The translations under genes and the position numbers were made by a program. A stretch of DNA of 64,000 nucleotides from contig CM051460.1 of assembly GCA_028095005.1 (NCBI GenBank), positions 154,561,461-154,625,460 on the forward strand, read 5' to 3'. The notes under the pieces were generated by a model that saw only the letters and a program-made list of their open reading frames with translations, ran no database searches and was not told where the DNA came from. Source of the stretch: Rhynchospora pubera (Eukaryota > Streptophyta > Magnoliopsida > Poales > Cyperaceae). Positions 1 to 12,889 of this stretch are shown piece after piece; position 1 is the stretch's first letter; the number at the start of each line of letters is the position of its first letter.

Positions 1-3000
1 CACAATAATCTACATTTAAACTGTTTATATTGTATAGAATACGATTCATATGTTATTTTTAAAAAACATTGTTTTGTACATGGTAATTTCGCATATAAAG
101 TGTAAATATAACAATTCTGATCATCATTTGATCATTTCAATCGTTTCTGGATTTATTCTAAGTCATTTGATCACAATAATCTATATTTAAACTCTTTATA
201 TTGCCTAGAATATGATTCATATGTTATTTATTCAAAAGAATTAGATTGTACAAAGTAATTAGGTTTATAAAGTGCAAATAATGCAAATCTGAGCATTATT
301 TGAGAATTTCAATCATTTTTGAATTCATTCTAAGTAATTTGGTCACAATAATCTACATTTAAACTCTTTATATTGTTTAGAATATGATTCATATGTTATT
401 TATCAAAAAGATTGGATTAAACATGGTAGTTACGCACATAAATTGCAAATAATGAAATTCTGAGCATCATTTGAGCATTTCAATTTATTTTAGATTTATT
501 CTAAGTCATTTGGTCACAATAATCTACATATAAACACTTAATATTGTCTATAGTATGATTTTAAATGTTATTTATTCGAAAAGATTGGATTGTAAATGAT
601 GCAATTTTGATCATCATTTACACATTTTAATAGTTTTTGTATTCAATCTAAGTCATTGATCACAATAATCTACATTTAAACTATTTACATTGTCTATAAT
701 ATGATTCATATGTTATTTATTAAAAAATATTAGATTATACATGGTACTTTTACGCACATAAATTGTGTATAATGCAATTCTAAGCAAAATTAGTACATTC
801 TCAATCGTTTCTGCATGCATTATAAGTCATTTGATCACAATAATCAACATTTACACTCGTTTTATCGTCTTCAACATGATTCATATATTATTAATTCAAA
901 ATGATTGGATTGTATTTGGTAATTAAGCAATTATGCATATGAAATGCAAATAATGCAATTCAGAGCATCATTTGAGCATTTCAAACGTTTCTGGATTCAT
1001 TCTATGTCATTTAATCACAACAATATACATTTTAAATTTTTATATTGTATAGAATATGTTTAATATGTTATTTATTTAAAAAGATTGCATTATACATGGT
1101 AATTACGCATATAAATTACAAATAATGCAATTCTGAGAATCATTTGAGCATTTAAATCGTTTCTGGATTCAATTTAAGTCATTTGATCACGATAATGTAC
1201 ATTTAAACTCGTTATATTGTCTTGAATATGGTTCATATTTTATTTATTCAAAACGATTGGATTATACAAGGTAGTTATGCACATAAATTGCAAATAATGC
1301 AATTCTGAGCAAAATTTGTACATTTCAATCGTTTCTGGATGCATTCTAAGTCATTTGATCACAATAATCTATATTTACACTCGTTATATTGTCTTGAACA
1401 TGATTCATATATTATTAATTCAAAATGATTTGATTATACAATAATCTATATTTGTACATTTCAATTGTTTCTGGATGCATTCTAAGTCATTTGATCACAG
1501 TAATTTGTATTTAAACTATTTATATTGTCTAGAATATGATTCAAATGTTATTTTTTCAAAAATATTGGATTGTAGTTGGTAATTACGCATATAAAGTGCA
1601 AATAATGCAATTTTGAGTATCATTTTGTGGATTTTAATAATTTCTAGATGCATTCTAAGTCATTCGATCACAATAATCTACATTTAAACACTTTATATTG
1701 TCTAAAATATGATCATATGTTTTTTATTCTAAAAGACAGTATTATACTTACTAATTACACAGATAAATTGCAGAGAATACAATTCTGAGCAGTATTTGTG
1801 CATTTCAACGTTTCTGGATGCATTCTAAATCATTGGATCAAAATAATCTACATTTAAACTCATTATATTGTCTAGAATATGATTCATATGTTATTTATTC
1901 AAAAAAATTTGGATTATACAAGTTAATTACGCATATAAAGTGCAAATAATTCAATTCTGAGCATCATTAGAGCATTTTAATCGTTTCTGGATTCATTCTA
2001 AGTCCTTTGATCACAATAATCTACATTTAAACTCTTTATAATGTGTAGATTATGATTCATATGTTATTTACTCAAAAAGATTGGATTGTACATGGTAATA
2101 ACGCATATATATTGCAAATAATTCAATTCTGAACATCATTTGAACATTTCTATCGTTTATGGATTCTTTCTAAGTCATTTATTCACAATAATCTATATTT
2201 AAACTTTTTATATTGTCGGGAATATGATTCATATGTTATTTATTCAAAAACAATGGATTATACATGGTAATTACCAATATAAATTGCAAATAATGCAATT
2301 CTGAGCATCATTTGAGCATTTCAATCTTTTCTGGATTTAATTTAAGTAATTCAACACAATAATCTAAATTTAAATACTTTATATTGTCTAGAATTTACTT
2401 CATATCTTATTTATTCAAAAGGATTGGATTATACATAGTAATTACGCAAATAATGTGAAAATAATGCAATTTTGAGTATTATTTGTGCATTTTAATCGTT
2501 TCTGAATGCATTTTAAGTCATTTGATCACAATAATCTACATTAAAACTCTTTATAATGTCTAGAATATGATTCCTCGTTATTTATTCAAAAAGATTGGAT
2601 TATCCATGGTGATTACGCATATAAATTGCAAATAATGTAATTCTAAGCATCCATTGAGCATTTCAATCGTTTCTGTATTGTTTCAAAGTCATTTGTTCAC
2701 AATAATATACATTTGAACACTTTAATTTGTCTAGAATATGATTCATATGTTATTTATTCAAAAAGATAGTATTATACTTACTAATTACGCATGTAAAGTG
2801 CAAAGAATACAATTCTGAGCATCATTTGTGCATTTCAATCGTTTCTAGATGCATTCTACATCATTTGGTCACAACAATCTACATTTATACTCTTTATGAT
2901 GCCTAGAATATGATTCCTATGTTATTTATTCAAAAAGATTGGATTATACATGGTAATTACGCATATAAAATGCAAATAATGCAATTCTGAGAATCATTCG

Positions 3001-5651
3001 AGTATTTCAATCGTTTCTGTAGTCATTCTAAGTCAACTGATCACAATAATCTAGATTTAAACTTTTTATATTGTTTAGATTATGATTCAATTGTTATTGA
3101 TTCAACAAGATTAGTCTATACATGGTAATTACACATATAAAGTGCAAATAATGCAATTGTTAGCATCATTTGAGCATTTCAATCGTTTCTGAATTCATTC
3201 TAAGTCAATTGATCACAATAATCTACATTTAAACTTTTTATATTGTTTAGAATACTATTCATATTGTATTTGGTAATAACGCATATAAATTGCAGATAAT
3301 GCAATTCTGAGAATCATTTGAAGATTTCAATTGTTTCTGGATGCATTCTAAGTCCTGTGATCACAGAAATCATACATTTAAACTATTTATATTGTTTAGA
3401 ATACGATTCATATGTTATTTATTCAAAATAGATTGGATTACACAGTGTAATTACGCATATAAAGTGCAAATAATGCAATTCTGAACATCATTTGAGCATT
3501 TCGATCTTTTGTAGATTTAATCTAAGTAATTTATCACAGTAATCTTTCTTTAAACACTTGATTTGTCTAGATTTTGTTTTATATCTTATTTATTCAAAAG
3601 GATTAGAATATACATAGTAATTACACAAATAATGCAATTCTGAGAATTATTTGTGCATTTTTAATCGTTTCTGAATGCATTCTAAGTCATATGATTACAA
3701 TAATCTAAATTTAAACTCATTATATAGTCTAGAATATGATTCATATGTTATTTATTAAAAAAATTGGATTATACAAGTTAATTACACATATGAAATGCAA
3801 ATAATGCAATTTTGAGCATCATTAGAGCATTTCAATCTTTTCTGGATTCAATTTAAGTCATTTGATCGCAAAAATCTACATTTAAACTCTTTATAATGTC
3901 TAGAATATGATTCATATGTTATTTACTAAAAAAGATTGGATTGTAAGTGGTAATTACGCATATATATTGCAACTAATTCAATTCTGAGCATCATTTGAAC
4001 ATTTCTATTATTTTGAATATGATTCAGATGTTATTTATTCGAAAGGATTGCATTATACGGGGTAATTACGCATATAAAGTGCAAATAATGCAATTCTGAG
4101 CTTCATTCAAGCATTTCAATCTTTTCTGAATTCATTCTAAGTCATTTCATCAAAATAATCTACATTTTAACACTTTATATTGCCTAGAATTTGTTCCATG
4201 TCTTATTTATTCAATTTAAGTGTTTCAATCGTTTCAGGATTGCATCATTTGAGCGTTTCAATCGTTTCTGGATTCAATTTAAGTCATTTGATTGCAATAA
4301 TCTACATTTAAACTTTTTTAACGTATAATATTATTCATATATTATTTATTTAAATATGATTGAATTATATGTGGTAACTACGCATATAAAGTGCAAATAA
4401 TGCAATTTTGAGCATTTCAATCGTTTCAGGATTCAATTTATGTCATTTGATCGTGATAATCTAAATTTAAACTCATTATATTATCTCGAAAATGGTTCAT
4501 ATGTTATTCATTCCAAAAGATGGGATTATACATGGTAATTACGCACATAAAGTGCAAATAATGCAATTCTGAGCTAATTTTTTACATTTCAATCGTTTCT
4601 GGATTCAATTTAAGTCATTTGATCGCAATAATCTACATTTAAACTCGTTATATTGTCTTCAACATGGTTCATACGCTATTTATTCAAAAAGATTGGATTA
4701 TACATGGTAATTACGCACATAAATTGCAAATAATGCAACTTTGAGCATCATTTTTGCATTTCAATCGTTTCTAGATGCATTCTAACTTCTAAGTCATTTG
4801 TTCGCAATAATAAAAATTTTAACTTTTTATTTTGTTTAGATATGAATCATATGTTATTTATCAAAAAAAGATTGGATTATACATGGTAGTTACGCATATA
4901 AATTGCAAATAATGTAATTTTGGATCATCATTTGAGCAATTCTATATATTTTTTATTCATTCTAAGTCATTTGATCACAATATTCTTCATTTTAACTCTT
5001 TATATTGTGTAAAATATTATTCATATGTTATTAATTCAAAAAGATTGGATTATACATGGTAATAACACTCGTAAATTACTAAATATGCAATTCTGTGCAT
5101 CACTTGTACATTTCAATAGTTTCTGGTTGCATTATAAGTTATTTGATCTCAATAAACTACATTTAAACTATTTATAATATTTTGAACTTGATTCATATAT
5201 TTTTTATTCATAAAGATTGGATTATACATGTTAATTACTCATATAAAGTGCAAATAATGTAATTCTAAGCATCCTTTAAACATTTCAATAGTTTCTAGAT
5301 TCATTCGAACTCTTTTGATCAAAATAATCTACATTCAAACTCTTTATATTGTCTACAATGTGATTTGTATGTTATTAATTCAAAACGATTGGATTATACA
5401 TTGTAATTATGCATATAAATGCAAATAATGCAATTCCTAGCATCATTTGAGCCATTTTATCACAATAATCTACATTTGAACTCTTTATATTGTCTAGAAT
5501 ATGATTCATAAGTTATTTATTCAAAAAGATTGGATTGTATTTGGTAATTATTCATATAAAATGCAAATAATGCAATTCTGATCATCATTTTGAGTGTTTC
5601 ATTCGTTTCTGGATGCATTCTAAGTCATCTGATTACAATAATCTACATTTA

Positions 5652-5850
5652 GGCCGTGATCAAAATCTTATTTTTTTAACATGGGATTTCATTTCATTTC
5701 ATTTCGTCGGAAATTCTTGATCAAAATGAATGGATTTGGTGTCATTTGGTTGGCTTCCTATGTAATTAGATCCAACAAAATTCTATGAAATCCTACGAAA
5801 TCAATTGAATTGAATTGAAATCCCGTAAAAAAACCATTTTGATCAGGGCC
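5652..5850. mobile_element. Tourist-like (PIF/Harbinger) MITE inserted in the satellite
   Basis: The 199-bp insert has terminal inverted repeats GGCCGTGATCAAAA and TTTTGATCAGGGCC (one mismatch). It is flanked by a 3-bp TTA duplication (5,649-5,651 and 5,851-5,853). Removing the insert and one TTA restores the normal satellite context ACATTTAAAGTTTTT, so the boundary is exact. It has no coding capacity. A TTA/TAA target duplication with G/C-rich ends is typical of PIF/Harbinger MITEs. Confidence 0.85.
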
Positions 5851-6604
5851 TTAAAGTTTTTATTATGTATAGAATATGATTCATATGTAATGTATTTAAA
5901 ATGATTGAATATAAAATGCAAATAATGCAATTCTGAGCATCATTTGGGCATTTCAATCATTTCTAGATTCATTCTAAGTCATTTGTTCACAATAATCTAC
6001 ATTTAAACTCTTTATATATTCTTGACAACGATTCATATGTTATTCATTCAAATGATTGGATTATAAAAGGTAATTACACGTATAAAGTTTAAATAATGTA
6101 ATTATGAGCATAATTTGAGCATTTCAATCGTGTCTTCATTCATTCTAATCATTTGATCACAATAATCTACATTTTAACTATTGATTTTGTTTAGAAATGA
6201 TTGGATTATACATGATAATTACGCATACAAAGTGCTAATAATGCAATTCTGACCATCATTTGAGCATTCCAATCATTTCTAGATTCATTCTAAGTCATTT
6301 AATTACAATAATCTAAATTAAAAATATTTATATTGACTAGAGTATGATTCATAAGTTATTTATTCAAAAAGATTGGATTATTAATAGTAATTACACACAT
6401 AAAGTGCAAATAATGCAATTCTGATCATCATTTGAGAATTTCAATCGTTTCTGGATTCAATTTAAGTCATTTGATCACAATAATCTACATATACACTATT
6501 TTTATTGTCTAGAATATGATTTGTATATTTTTTATTCAAAAAAATTGATTATAGAAGGTAATTACGCTCATAAATTGCAAATAATGCAATTCTGAATATC
6601 ATTT

Positions 6605-8110
6605 GTACATTTCAATCGTGTCTGGATTTATTCAAAGTCATCTGATCACAATAATCTACATTTAATTTTTTTATATTATCTAGAATATCATTCATATGTA
6701 ATTTATTCATAAATATTGGATTGTGCATGATAATTACGCATATAAAGTTAAAATAATGCAATTCAGAGCATCACTTCAGCATTTCAATCGTTTCTGGACT
6801 CATTCTAAGTCATTTGATCACAATAATCTACATTTGAACTCATTATATTGTTTAAAATATGATCCATATGTTATTTATTCAAAAAATTTGGATTATACAA
6901 CGTAATTGCGCATATAGAGTGCAAATAATGGACTTATGAGCATCATTTGTGAATTTCAATTGTTTTCTGGTTGCATTTTAAGTCATTTGATCACAATATT
7001 TTACAGTTACACTGTTTGGATTGTTTAGAATATGATTCATGAAGTTATTTATTAAAAAATATTGACGCACATAAATTGCAAATAATGCAAATTCTGAACA
7101 TCATTTCTACATTTCAATCATGTCTGGATTTATTTTAAGTCATCTAATCACAATAATCTACATATAATTTTATATTGTCAAGAATATGATTCTTATGTTA
7201 TTTATTCATAAATATTGGATTGTACATGATAATTACGCGTATAAAGTTAAAATCATGCAATTTTGAGCATCACTCCAACATTTCAATCGTTTCTTGTTTC
7301 ATTCTAAATCAATTGATCACAATAATCTATATTTGAACTCATTATACTCTCTATAGTATGATTCATATGTTATTTATTCAAAAGAATTGGATTATATAAG
7401 GTAATTATGCATATAACTTGCAAATAATGCAATTCTTAGCATCATTTGTGAATTTCAATCGTTTCTAGATGCATTCTAAGTCATTTGATCACAATATTCT
7501 ACATTTAAACTGTTTGTATTGTTTATAATATGATTCATGAAGTTATTTATTAAAAAATATTGGATTATGCAAGGTAATTATGTACATAAATTGCAAATAA
7601 TGTAATTCTGAACATCATTTGTACGTTTCAATCGTGTCTGGATTTATTCTAAGTCATACGATCACAATAATCTACATTTAATTTTTTTATACCGTCTAGA
7701 ATATGATTCGTATGTTTTTTATTCATAAATATTGGACTGTACATGATAATTACGTGTATAAAGTTAAAATAATGCAATTCTGAGCATCACTTGCGCATTT
7801 TAATATTTTCTGGATTCAATCTAAGTCATTTGATGAGAATAATCCACATTTAAACTCATTATACTGTACATAATATGATTCATATGTTATTGATTCAAAA
7901 AAATTGGATTATATAAGGTACGCATATAACGTGCAAATAATGCAATTCCGAGCATCATTTGTGAATTTCAATCATTTCTGGATGCATTCCAAGTCATTTG
8001 ATCACAATATTCAACATTTAAACTGTTTGTATTGTTTAAAATATGATTCATGAACTTATTTATTTAAAAAATATTGGATTATACAAGGTAATTTTGCATA
8101 TAAAGTGCAA
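6605..8110 (+). repeat. Higher-order repeat: trimer of satellite monomers, about 510 bp, three copies
   Basis: Distinctive variants recur every third monomer. TCAATCGTGTCTGGATTTATT followed by TTTATTCATAAATATTGGA and a TAAAGTTAAAAT variant appears at about 6,608, 7,110 and 7,625. The next two monomers also match in order: the GTGAATTTCAAT variant, then the CATGAAGTTATTTATT or CATGAACTTATTTATT variant near 7,040, 7,530 and 8,050. The spacing of about 502-515 bp equals three monomers. Confidence 0.8.
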
Positions 8111-8344
8111 ATAATGCAATTCTGAGAATCATTTGAGCATTTCAATCATTTCTGGATTCATTCTAAGTCATTTGATCACAATATTCAACATTTAAACTGT
8201 TTGTATTGTTTAAAATATGATTCATGAACTTATTTATTTAAAAAATATTGGATTATACAAGGTAATTTTGCATATAAAGTGCAAATAATGCAATTCTGAG
8301 AATCATTTGAGCATTTCAATCATTTCTGGATTCATTCTAAGTCA
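7997..8344 (+). repeat. Two apparently identical adjacent 174-bp satellite monomers
   Basis: The monomer 7,997-8,170 is repeated at 8,171-8,344. By direct reading I see no difference over the 174 bp, while other neighbours differ at many positions. This marks a very recent local duplication, as expected from unequal exchange or replication slippage. Confidence 0.85.
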
Positions 8345-10157
8345 TTTGATCACAATAATCTACATTTGAACTATTTATATTGTCTAGAATATGATTCATA
8401 TGTTATTTATTAAAAAAATTGATTATACAAGGTTTACGCATATAAATTCCAAATAATGTAATTCTGAGCATCATTTGTGAATTTCAATCGTCTCCGGAAG
8501 CGTTCTACGTCATTTGATCATGATATTATACGTTTAAACTTTTTATATTGTCTAGAATATGATTCATATGTTATTTATGCAAAAAGATTGGATTATACAT
8601 GGTAGTTACGCATATAAAGTGCAAATATTGAAATTGCAAGCATTTTTTTAGCATGTCAATCGTTTCTGGATTCATTTTAAGTCATTTTGATCACAATAAT
8701 CTACATTTAAACTCTTTATATTGTCTATAATACGATTCATATGTTATTTATTTAAGAATATTGTTTTGTACTTGGTAATTTCGCATATAAAGTGCAAATA
8801 TAACAATTATGAGCATCATTTGAGTATTTCAATCATTTCTGGATATATTCTAAGTCATTTGATCATAATAATATATATTTAAACTTTTTATATTGCCTAA
8901 AATATGATTCATATGTTATTTATTCAAAAGAATTAGACTGTACAAAGTAATTACGCATATAAAGTGCAAATAATGCAAATCTAAGCGTCATTTGAGAATT
9001 TCAATCGTTTCTGAATTCATTCTAAGTAATTTGGTCAGAATTATCTACATTTAAACTATTTATATTGTTTAGAATATGATTCATATGTTATTTATCAAAA
9101 AGATTGGATTAAACATGGTAGTTACACACATAAATTGCAAATAATGCAAATCTGAGCGCAATTTGAGCATTTCAATCGTTTTTGGATTCATTTTAAGTAA
9201 TTTGATCACAGTAATCTACATTTAAACTCTTTATATTATCTAGAATTTAATTCAAATGTTATTTTTTAAAAAAAATTGGATTGTAAATGGTAATTACACA
9301 TACAAAGCGCAAATAATGCAATTTTGATTATCATTTGCGCATTTTAATATTTTCTGGATTCAATCTAAGTCATTTGATCACAATAATCTACATTTAAACT
9401 CTTTATATTGTCTAGAATATGATTCATATATTATTTATTTAAAAAGAATGGATTATACATGGTAATTACGCACATAAAGTGCAAATAACGCAATTCTGAG
9501 AAACATTTGAGCATTTCAATCGTTTCTAAACTCATTCTAAGTAATTTGATCACAATAATCTACATTTAGACTCTTTATGTTGTTGAGATTATGATTCATA
9601 TGTTATTAATTCAAAAAGATTGCATTATACATGGTAATTATGCACATAAATTGCAAATAATGCAATTCTAAGAAATCATTTGTATGTTTCAATCGTTTCT
9701 GGATGCATTCTGAGTCATATGATTACAATAATCTACATTTGAACTCTTTATTTTGTCTAGAATATGATTCATATGTTATTTATTAAAAAAAATTGTACTA
9801 TACACGGTAATTACGCATATAAAGTGCAAATAATACAAATCTTAGCATCTTTTCTGCATTTCAATTGTTTCTGAAGTTATTATATAGCATTGAATCACAA
9901 TAATCTACATTTAAACTCTTTATAATGTCCGGAATATAATTCATATAAATTTTATTCAAAAAGATTGGATTATACATTAGTAATTATGCTTATTAATTGC
10001 AAATAATGCAATTCTCTGTATCATTTGAGCATCTTCAGTCATTTTTTGGATTGATTCTAATTTATTTCATCAGAATAGCTATATTTAAACTCTTTATTAT
10101 GTCTAGAATATTATTCATATATTATTTATTCACAAAGATTGAATTATACATAGTTGT

Positions 10158-10333
10158 TGATATCTCATATTTATATGTGCATTTTGGCTGGACTTTACAC
10201 TTAAATGGTAACTCAATCTCCTACATTCATTGTGCTTTTATGTGCTTTTGTGCTATATTTGTCTAGATTTGGGTATTGTCATGGTATTTGTAGAATCGCA
10301 GGAACTCGGCGGATCAATTTTTAGGCACATGAA
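10158..10333 (+). mobile_element. Fragment of an Athila-like LTR inside the satellite
   Basis: Satellite sequence stops near 10,155 and resumes near 10,336 at TGGATTCATTCTAAG. The intervening ~176 bp begins TGATATCTCATATTTATATG, which closely resembles the sense start of the Athila LTR at 14,221-27,581 (TGATATCTCATTTTTATATG on the minus strand). Similarity fades after about 40 bp. It is best read as a truncated, older relative of that LTR; no second LTR or internal region is present and no target duplication was recognised. Confidence 0.6.
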
Positions 10334-12889
10334 AATGGATTCATTCTAAGTCATTTAAAATCTTTATACTGTCTAAGATATGATTTTTATCTTGTTTATT
10401 CTAAAAGATTGGATTACATGTAGTAATTATGCATTTAAAGTGCAAATAATGCAATTCTGAGTATCATACGAGCATTTCAGTCGCTTCAGCATTCATTCTA
10501 AGTCATTTCATCACAATAATATATATTTAAACTTATTCTCTCCGGAATATTATTCATATCTTATTCATTCAAAAAGATTGGATTATACATAGTAATTTCG
10601 CATGTAAAGTACATATAATGCAATTTTGAGCATCATTTGATCATTTCAATTGTTTATGGATTCATTCTAAGTCATTTCACCACAATAATCTATATTTAAA
10701 CTCTTTATACTATCTAGAATATGATTCATATCTTATTCATTCAAAATGATTTGATTATACATAGTAATTATGCATACAAAGTGCAAGTAATGTAATTCTG
10801 AGTATCATTTGAGCATTTCGATCGTTCATGGATTCATTCTAAGTCATTTCATTACAATAATGTATATTTAAACTCTTTATGATGTCCAGACTAATATCCA
10901 GATCTTATTTACTCCATAAGATAGGATTATACATAATAATTACACATATAAGGTGCAAATAATGCAATTTTGAGTATCATTTGATCATTTCAATCATTTT
11001 AAGATTCATTCTAAGTCATTTCATGACAATAATCTACATTTAAACTCTTTATACTGCCCATAATATGATTCATATCTTATTTATTCAAAAAGATTGGATT
11101 ATACATAGTAATTACGCATATAAAGTGCAAAAAATGCAATTCTCAGTATTATTTAAGCATTTCAATCGTTTCTATAATCATTCTATGTCATTTCATCACA
11201 ATAATCTACATTTTAATTCTTTATGATTTCTAGAATATGATTCATATCAATTTATTCAAAAAGATTGGATTATATATAGTAAATACGCTTATGAAGTGCA
11301 AATATCGCAATTCTGAGTGTCATTTGAGTATTTCATTCGTTTATGGATTCATTCTAAATCATTTCATCACAATAATCTGCATTTAAACTCTTTATACTTT
11401 CTATAATATGATTCATAGTTTATATATTTAAAAAGATTAGATTATACATAGTAAATACGCTTATGGAGTGCAAATATTACAATTCTGAGTATCATTTGAG
11501 CATTTCAATCCTTTTTGGATTCATTCTAAGTCATTTCATCACAATAATCTACGTTTAAACTCTTTATACTTTTGAGATAAATATTCATATCTTATTTATT
11601 CAAGAACATTGGATTATACATAGTAAGTAAGCATATAAAGTGCATATAATGCAATTTTGAGTATCATTTGAGAATTTCAATCGTTTCTGGATTCATTCAA
11701 AATCATTTTATCACAATAATATATATTTGAACTCTTTATACCATCTAGAATGTGATTCATATCTAATTTATTCGAAAAGATTGGATTATACATCGTAATT
11801 ACACATATAAAGTGCAAATAATGCAATTCTTAGTATCATTTTAGCATTTCAATCGTTTATATATTCATTCTTAGTCTATTCATCACAATAATCTATATTT
11901 AAATTCTTTATACTATCTGGAATATGATTCATTTTTTATTTATTCAAAAAGATTGGATTATACGTAGTAATTATGCATATAAAGTGCATATAATGCAATT
12001 TTTATTATCATTTATGCATTTCAATCTTTTTTGGATTAACTCTAAGACATTTCATCACAGTTACCTGTATTTAAACTCTTTATTCTGTCTAGAATATTAT
12101 TCAAATCTTATTTATTCAAAAAGATTAGGTTATACATCGTAATTACGTATATAAAGTGCATATAATGCAATTTTGAGTATCATTTGAGCATTTCAATCAT
12201 TTTTTGATTCATTCCAAGTCATTTCTTGACAAACAGTCAACATTTAAACTCTTTATATTATATAGAATATGATTCATATCTTATTTATTCAAAAAGATTG
12301 GATTATACATAGTAATTATGCATATAAAATGCGAATCATGCTCATTCTGAGTATCATTTGAGCATTTCAGTCGTTTCATCAATCATTCTAAACCATTCAT
12401 CTCAATAATGTAAATTTAAGCTTCATATACGATATAGAATATGATTCAGCTCTTACTTATTCTAAAAGATAGGAATATGTATAGTAATTACGCATATAAA
12501 TTGCAAATAATGTTTGTTCTGAGTATCATTTGAGTATTTCAATATTTATGCATTCATTTTAAGTTATTCCATCACAATAATCTACATTTACACTCTCTAT
12601 AAGGACTAGAGCACGATTCAGATCTTACTTGTTCAAAAAAATTGGATTATACGTAATTATTACGGCTTTAAAGTGAACATAATGCATATTCTGTGGATCA
12701 TTTGAGCATTTCATCCGTTTATGAATTCATTATTAGTCATTTCATCGTAGTAATCTACATTGAAACTCTCTATATGGACTAGAATACGATTCAAATCTTA
12801 TTTAATAAGATTGGATTATACGTAGTAATTACACATATATAAAGTGTATAATGCATATTATGAGTATCATTTTAGCATTTCAACCATAG

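Larger units (their letters stand above)
1..12889 (+). repeat. AT-rich tandem satellite array, monomer about 172 bp
   Basis: Landmarks recur about every 170-174 bp throughout: CACAATAATCTACATTTAAAC, a TCTAGAATATGATTCATATG-like block, GATTGGATTATACATGG, GCAAATAATGCAATTCTGAG and TTTCAATCGTTTCTGG-like blocks. All copies have the same orientation. There are roughly 70-75 monomers, mostly clearly diverged point by point, with no open coding frame of note. The array runs off the left edge of the window. It decays toward its right edge (12,400-12,889 is the most divergent part) and stops after GCATTTCAACC. Monomer length and AT-richness are those of many plant centromeric or pericentromeric satellites; a centromeric role is only an inference. 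Confidence 0.95.

Noticed and set aside
1..12889. CRISPR-like or regulatory repeat array
   Set aside because: Repeats are contiguous ~172-bp monomers without unique spacers, in plant nuclear DNA; this is a satellite.
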